Source: Neocallimastix lanati (nom. inval.) | Taxonomy: Eukaryota > Neocallimastigomycota > Neocallimastigomycetes > Neocallimastigales > Neocallimastigaceae | DNA: 16,894 nt | Direction of reading: 5' to 3' | Assembly: GCA_016946835.1 (NCBI GenBank) | Contig: JACVTC010000459.1 | Coordinates: forward strand, 10,001 to 26,894 | In this document: positions 14,166 to 16,894 of the stretch, piece by piece | Numbering within the stretch: position 1 is the stretch's first letter | Layout: each line of letters opens with the position of its first letter | Notes under the pieces: model-generated | What the model saw: only the letters and a program-made list of their open reading frames with translations | The model's database searches: none | What the model was told of the DNA's origin: nothing | Position numbers and translations under genes: made by a program

Positions 14166-16070
14166 GTCCTTTACTGGAGAATTTGACATATTTTTAAATT
14201 TATCTACTTTTGCTGTTGTTTTAAGCCATTTCCAAGCTTTCTTAGGGTTATGAGATTTCATATATTCACATCCTGTATTAATCCAATGTTGGTATTCAGT
14301 TTTCCTATAAATATTACACATATGATGAATAATTTTGCACATTCTATTATATTTATCAATTAATTCTTCAAATTCATCTAAATTATGATAAGAACCTCTT
14401 CTTTTAATGGATTTATATAATTTCATTTTGAGTTTTTGCAAATTAAATATTTTCTGCGACATATGAAAAAAAGATTTTCGAACTTCTGAAATTGACGTGA
14501 TATTAAGTTCCTTAGCAATATTGAATGAAGTTGAAATAAATTTCTTTGAAATATCATCAATACTAATATTAGGATCTGGAATCACTTCCTCTAATACACT
14601 AAAATAGTTGTTGTCAAAAATTGATTCTTTTTCATTTATACATTTTAATCTATCCCATTTAACTGTCTTTTTAGGCAGAGAGAAAGAATTATCTGAATTA
14701 ACTGATGAAAAACATTTACCTTTTATTAATAAAGGTTTATGATCCGAAATGGGGGGAAAGTCAATAAAAGTACCATATGAAAGTAAATCTAACATATGAT
14801 CATTGACAATCGCATGATCTATATCAGATTCTCTATTACCTCTACTCCATGAAATTGGAGAGCCCCATAAGGGAAGAATTTTCCAATTACTAAATTTAGA
14901 GAGCAAATTACTTAATTTCTCAGTAGGTAAATTAAAATCACCAACCAACATTGAAGGATGAGAAGAGTGACTATTTAACCAAGACAATATTTCAATTCTA
15001 GCAGCTCTAGCATGAAGGCTATGGCCACTATGAGGTACGTACACATTACCAATAGAACATTTAGTGAAATTCCAAAAATTATAAGTATACAAGGAAATAA
15101 TATACTCATAAGTGTTGTTTTCAAGAGAGGCTTGACAAGAATTATGAAACCCAATATAAAGACCTCTTTTACCGGGAATTTCATTATTAGCTTTTTTGAA
15201 GAAATGTTTGTAGTTTTTTAATGATACTCGACATGGATATTTACTGCTAGAACCTGAACCATTTCCTGTTTCCTGAAAGCATAAGAAAAGTGGTTTGTAC
15301 ATTGAAATAAAGAATTCAACACTGTCTTTTTTATCAAAGTTCCATCCATTAGTATTCCAACTGACACATAGAGAAAATTCTTTAACTGTATTATTATTAA
15401 TATGAGTGTTATTAATATTATTGGAATTATTATAATTGATTGAACTGAAATTTGAATTTGAATCTGAGCTTGAAACTGAATTTAAACATAAATTTGAAAT
15501 TGAACTTGAACTTGTACTTGAACTTGAACTTGAACTTGAACTTGTACTTGAACTTGTACTTGAACTTGAACTTGAAATTGTACTTGAACTTGGACTTGAA
15601 CTTGAACTTGAACCTGTACTTGAACTTGTACTTAAACTTGTACTTGAACTTGAACTTGAGCTTGTACTTGAACTTGTACTTGAACTTGAACTTGAACCTG
15701 TACTTGAACTTGTACTTAAACTTGTACTTGAACTTGAACTTGAGCTTGTACTTGAACTTGAACATGAATCTGTATTTGAACTTGAATTTGAATTTTGACT
15801 TGAATCTGCATTTGAATTTGAAGTAGTGAATAAGTTGATATTATAAGATGAATTCACTTTTTCTGATAAGGCAAAATGTTTCCTTTTGAGTGAAGAAAAA
15901 CTGTATTTATGATTCCTTTTGCTACAATTAATAACGTTAATTGAAGCACGTTTGAAACTATTAACAATACAATCAGTAATAGATGTTAATTCTTCTTCAT
16001 TACCTACTTTTAATTTTAAAGAATGCATCATTAAAATTAGCAATACGTTTAACTGATAAAACCTTATCAT
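14151..16070 (-). CDS. LINE AP-type endonuclease with N-terminal Ser-rich linker (part of a frameshifted ORF)
   Basis: This is a 639-residue frame. The first ~20 residues are probably out-of-frame sequence; genuine protein begins near KVGNEEELTS (21-30). Residues ~87-192 are almost only Ser and Thr. The endonuclease (EEP fold) occupies ~232-452 with SWNTNGW (N239), CFQETG (E267), NVYVPHSG (~342-349), VGDFNLP (D378, N380), SDIDHAI (D416, D418) and SDHKPLL (D443, H444). These are the metal-binding and catalytic residues of APE-like LINE endonucleases, so the domain looks intact. The rest (~470-630) is helical spacer with KAWKWLK (611-617). It would nick the target strand for primed reverse transcription. 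The frame ends at 14151 because of a one-base shift. Confidence 0.9.
   Translation of the reverse strand: MIRFYQLNVLLILMMHSLKLKVGNEEELTSITDCIVNSFKRASINVINCSKRNHKYSFSSLKRKHFALSEKVNSSYNINLFTTSNSNADSSQNSNSSSNTDSCSSSSTSSSSSSSTSLSTSSSTGSSSSSSTSSSTSSSSSSSTSLSTSSSTGSSSSSSPSSSTISSSSSSTSSSTSSSSSSSSSTSSSSISNLCLNSVSSSDSNSNFSSINYNNSNNINNTHINNNTVKEFSLCVSWNTNGWNFDKKDSVEFFISMYKPLFLCFQETGNGSGSSSKYPCRVSLKNYKHFFKKANNEIPGKRGLYIGFHNSCQASLENNTYEYIISLYTYNFWNFTKCSIGNVYVPHSGHSLHARAARIEILSWLNSHSSHPSMLVGDFNLPTEKLSNLLSKFSNWKILPLWGSPISWSRGNRESDIDHAIVNDHMLDLLSYGTFIDFPPISDHKPLLIKGKCFSSVNSDNSFSLPKKTVKWDRLKCINEKESIFDNNYFSVLEEVIPDPNISIDDISKKFISTSFNIAKELNITSISEVRKSFFHMSQKIFNLQKLKMKLYKSIKRRGSYHNLDEFEELIDKYNRMCKIIHHMCNIYRKTEYQHWINTGCEYMKSHNPKKAWKWLKTTAKVDKFKNMSNSPVKDKMVN
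15490..15800 (-). repeat. hexamer-based minisatellite encoding the Ser-rich linker
   Basis: The + strand is built from CTTGAA and CTTGTA hexamers. In the LINE frame (- strand, TCAAGT/TCAAGC units) they encode Ser-Ser and Ser-Thr. A higher-order unit of 84 bp (28 residues) is duplicated nearly exactly, starting at 15611 and 15695; at protein level TSLSTSSSTGSSSSSS occurs at residues 116-131 and 144-159. Four of the six reading frames are free of stops for more than 100 codons here, purely because of the repeat composition, so the other open frames in this place are not genes. Confidence 0.9.
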
Positions 16071-16230
16071 TTAATTCATTCAGAGTTTTCTTTAAATGTC
16101 TTCTCATTTTGATTTCTGGCCAAGATCGAAGTCCGCGGATAAAGAGTAGTTTCGTATTCTCCATTGGTATACCGTGGCACCTTGAACCTCTTAGAATGAA
16201 ATTCTTATTTCTTATAAATTGGATTTCCAT
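16000..16230 (-). CDS. LINE N-terminal domain with RRM-like pattern (part of a frameshifted ORF)
   Basis: This is a 76-codon frame starting at the ATG at 16228-16230. It contains KLLFIRGL, a helix-like EIKMRRHLKKTLNELNDK, then VLSVKRI and DAFFKIK. It continues naturally into the endonuclease frame as VGNEEELTSITDCIVNSF and ASINVI. Together these alternate strand-helix-strand-strand-helix-strand, the order of RRM-type RNA-binding domains. The break is at the four-T run 16008-16011, where one base too many shifts the frame. In many LINEs the ORF1 protein carries an RRM-like RNA-binding domain; here it appears fused in front of the endonuclease. The fold is inferred from pattern only. Confidence 0.6.
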   Translation of the reverse strand: MEIQFIRNKNFILRGSRCHGIPMENTKLLFIRGLRSWPEIKMRRHLKKTLNELNDKVLSVKRIANFNDAFFKIKSR

Positions 16231-16605
16231 AATAGTAATAAAAAACTAAAAATTAATAACTAAAAAAAAAAAAAATAAAAAAAAGTCAATTTTTATTATA
16301 AAGTCTTGAGTATAATGAGAATTGTAATAATTTTATATCTTTTTGGAGTAAATAATTTCGATAATTAGTAGTTTGTTGAATGATTGAAAAATAATTTGAT
16401 TTAGCACTTTTTTCAGTATATTATTTAAATTGAATATCATAAAGTATTTAATGACTAAGATTGAATTGATGAAATAAAATGGCACAAAATTAGTAAAGAG
16501 TTAAATAAATTACTACAAGATTTAGAGTGAATCAATCTCTTACAACGTGATACATGAAATATATAGTTGAAATACAATTGAATACAATAGATTCTTACAT
16601 GAGAA
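16231..16605. other. non-coding sequence upstream of the LINE, with an A-run
   Basis: A run of about 14 A followed by TAAAAAAAA lies at 16262-16284 on the + strand. It is upstream of the left-reading LINE, so it is not that element's tail. No TATA-type promoter position can be chosen with confidence in this composition. No gene was seen. Confidence 0.4.
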
Positions 16606-16651
16606 TAGTAATACTACATGAAAATAGAAATACAATGAAAATGTATTACTA
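16606..16651. repeat. hairpin with 9-bp perfect stem
   Basis: 16606-16614 (TAGTAATAC) pairs with 16643-16651. Allowing one bulged base extends the stem to about 12 pairs with GAAT/ATTC. The loop holds short repeats of ACATGA-AATAG-AATAC type. Confidence 0.5.
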
Positions 16652-16731
16652 ATTCTTGGGTGTAACTTATTTAACAATGTTCCAAAAATGCATTATATTC
16701 CGCAGTGAGTGTTCACCAGAAAAATTTTACC

Positions 16732-16887
16732 AATAACATTACCATTGCGCATAATGTTATTAATTAACACAAAATATAACTTTACTACTATTTTGCACCA
16801 GTACTGTGGATCTACTTTATAAGAGTAAAGTTAATTCCCCTTGCAGGCGATTTAAATACATAAATCGAGTACACCCCTGCTCAGGGG
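16732..16887. repeat. cluster of four short perfect hairpins at the window edge
   Basis: The stems are 16732-16741/16752-16761 (10 bp, loop containing the self-complementary TGCGCA), 16814-16819/16826-16831 (6 bp), 16848-16854/16861-16867 (7 bp) and 16874-16879/16882-16887 (CCCCTG/CAGGGG). GC content rises toward the edge, as in the first bases of the window. It may be the leader or end of another element that continues outside. Confidence 0.5.
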
Positions 16888-16894
16888 GTTTGAA

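Larger units (their letters stand above)
11640..16250 (-). mobile_element. AP-endonuclease LINE (non-LTR retrotransposon), nearly full length
   Basis: On the - strand from right to left the element encodes an N-terminal small domain, a Ser-rich linker, an exonuclease-endonuclease-phosphatase domain, a reverse transcriptase, a CCHC knuckle and a C-terminal tail. The parts are joined once three one-base shifts are allowed for. This order is that of single-ORF LINEs with an apurinic-type endonuclease. The short 3' untranslated region holds an 11-bp hairpin (11662-11685). The exact ends and target-site duplication were not found; the 5' end is placed just before the ATG at 16230 and the 3' end near 11640, both approximate. 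Confidence 0.85.

Noticed and set aside
15436-15826. Open frames of more than 110 codons rich in Leu/Glu, Leu/Asn and Lys/Phe opposite or beside the LINE frame
   Set aside because: They are produced by the CTTGAA/CTTGTA hexamer repeat, have no domain and overlap the real Ser-rich linker of the LINE.
16262-16284. A-run as the tail of the full LINE
   Set aside because: It lies at the 5' side of the LINE and in the wrong orientation.

Overview
The window is a transposon-dominated, extremely AT-rich stretch of what looks like a fungal nuclear genome. It holds no host gene that I can recognise. Its two coding blocks are an intact Ty3/Gypsy-type pol polyprotein on the + strand (592-4635) and a LINE-type retrotransposon on the - strand (about 11640-16250). 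The roughly 6 kb between them is non-coding. A fungal origin is inferred from the combination of a chromodomain-less Ty3-like element, a single-ORF apurinic-endonuclease LINE with Asn/Ser-rich low-complexity linkers, and very low GC. From memory only, some higher-GC patches (1-60, 8060-8215, 8940-9040) resemble repeats of arbuscular mycorrhizal fungi (Glomeromycotina). Anaerobic gut fungi (Neocallimastigomycota) are the main alternative. The lineage is not proven from this sequence.

Region by region. Positions 1-591 form a hairpin-rich leader upstream of the Ty3-like ORF: five back-to-back stem-loops between 52 and 264 and a GC-richer segment at 383-451 that can fold as a three-way junction. 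Positions 592-4635 encode one continuous Gag-protease-RT-RNase H-integrase polyprotein with all catalytic residues visible. Positions 4636-5690 hold an 11-bp perfect hairpin, six 19-bp tandem repeats, and a dense run of perfect or near-perfect stem-loops around a TATA-like box. This resembles a 3' regulatory region or LTR, but no matching 5' LTR exists in the window.

Positions 5690-10560 are an AT desert made of decayed repeats. They include two copies of a palindromic element (5581-5690, 6598-6710), a GC-cored palindrome (6521-6573), a MITE-like element with about 27-bp terminal inverted repeats (7675-7997), a three-copy dispersed repeat, and two conserved-looking higher-GC patches. Positions 10564-11068 carry a decayed retropepsin fragment of a second LTR element. 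Positions 11160-11535 carry a decayed RT-proximal fragment of a second LINE on the - strand.

Positions 11640-16250 are a near full-length LINE, read right to left: a small domain with RRM-like alternation, a long serine-rich linker, an AP-endonuclease, a reverse transcriptase, a CCHC knuckle, an Asn-rich linker and a C-terminal tail. Three single-base length differences, all in short A/T runs, split this otherwise continuous frame. They are either recent decay or homopolymer errors in the assembly. The window ends with another cluster of short perfect hairpins (16606-16887).

The two retroelements work independently. The Ty3-like protein would package its RNA, copy it and integrate the DNA through its integrase. 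The LINE would nick target DNA with its endonuclease and prime reverse transcription there. The most interesting non-coding signal is the repeated occurrence of tightly packed stem-loops around the Ty3-like ORF and at the right edge of the window.
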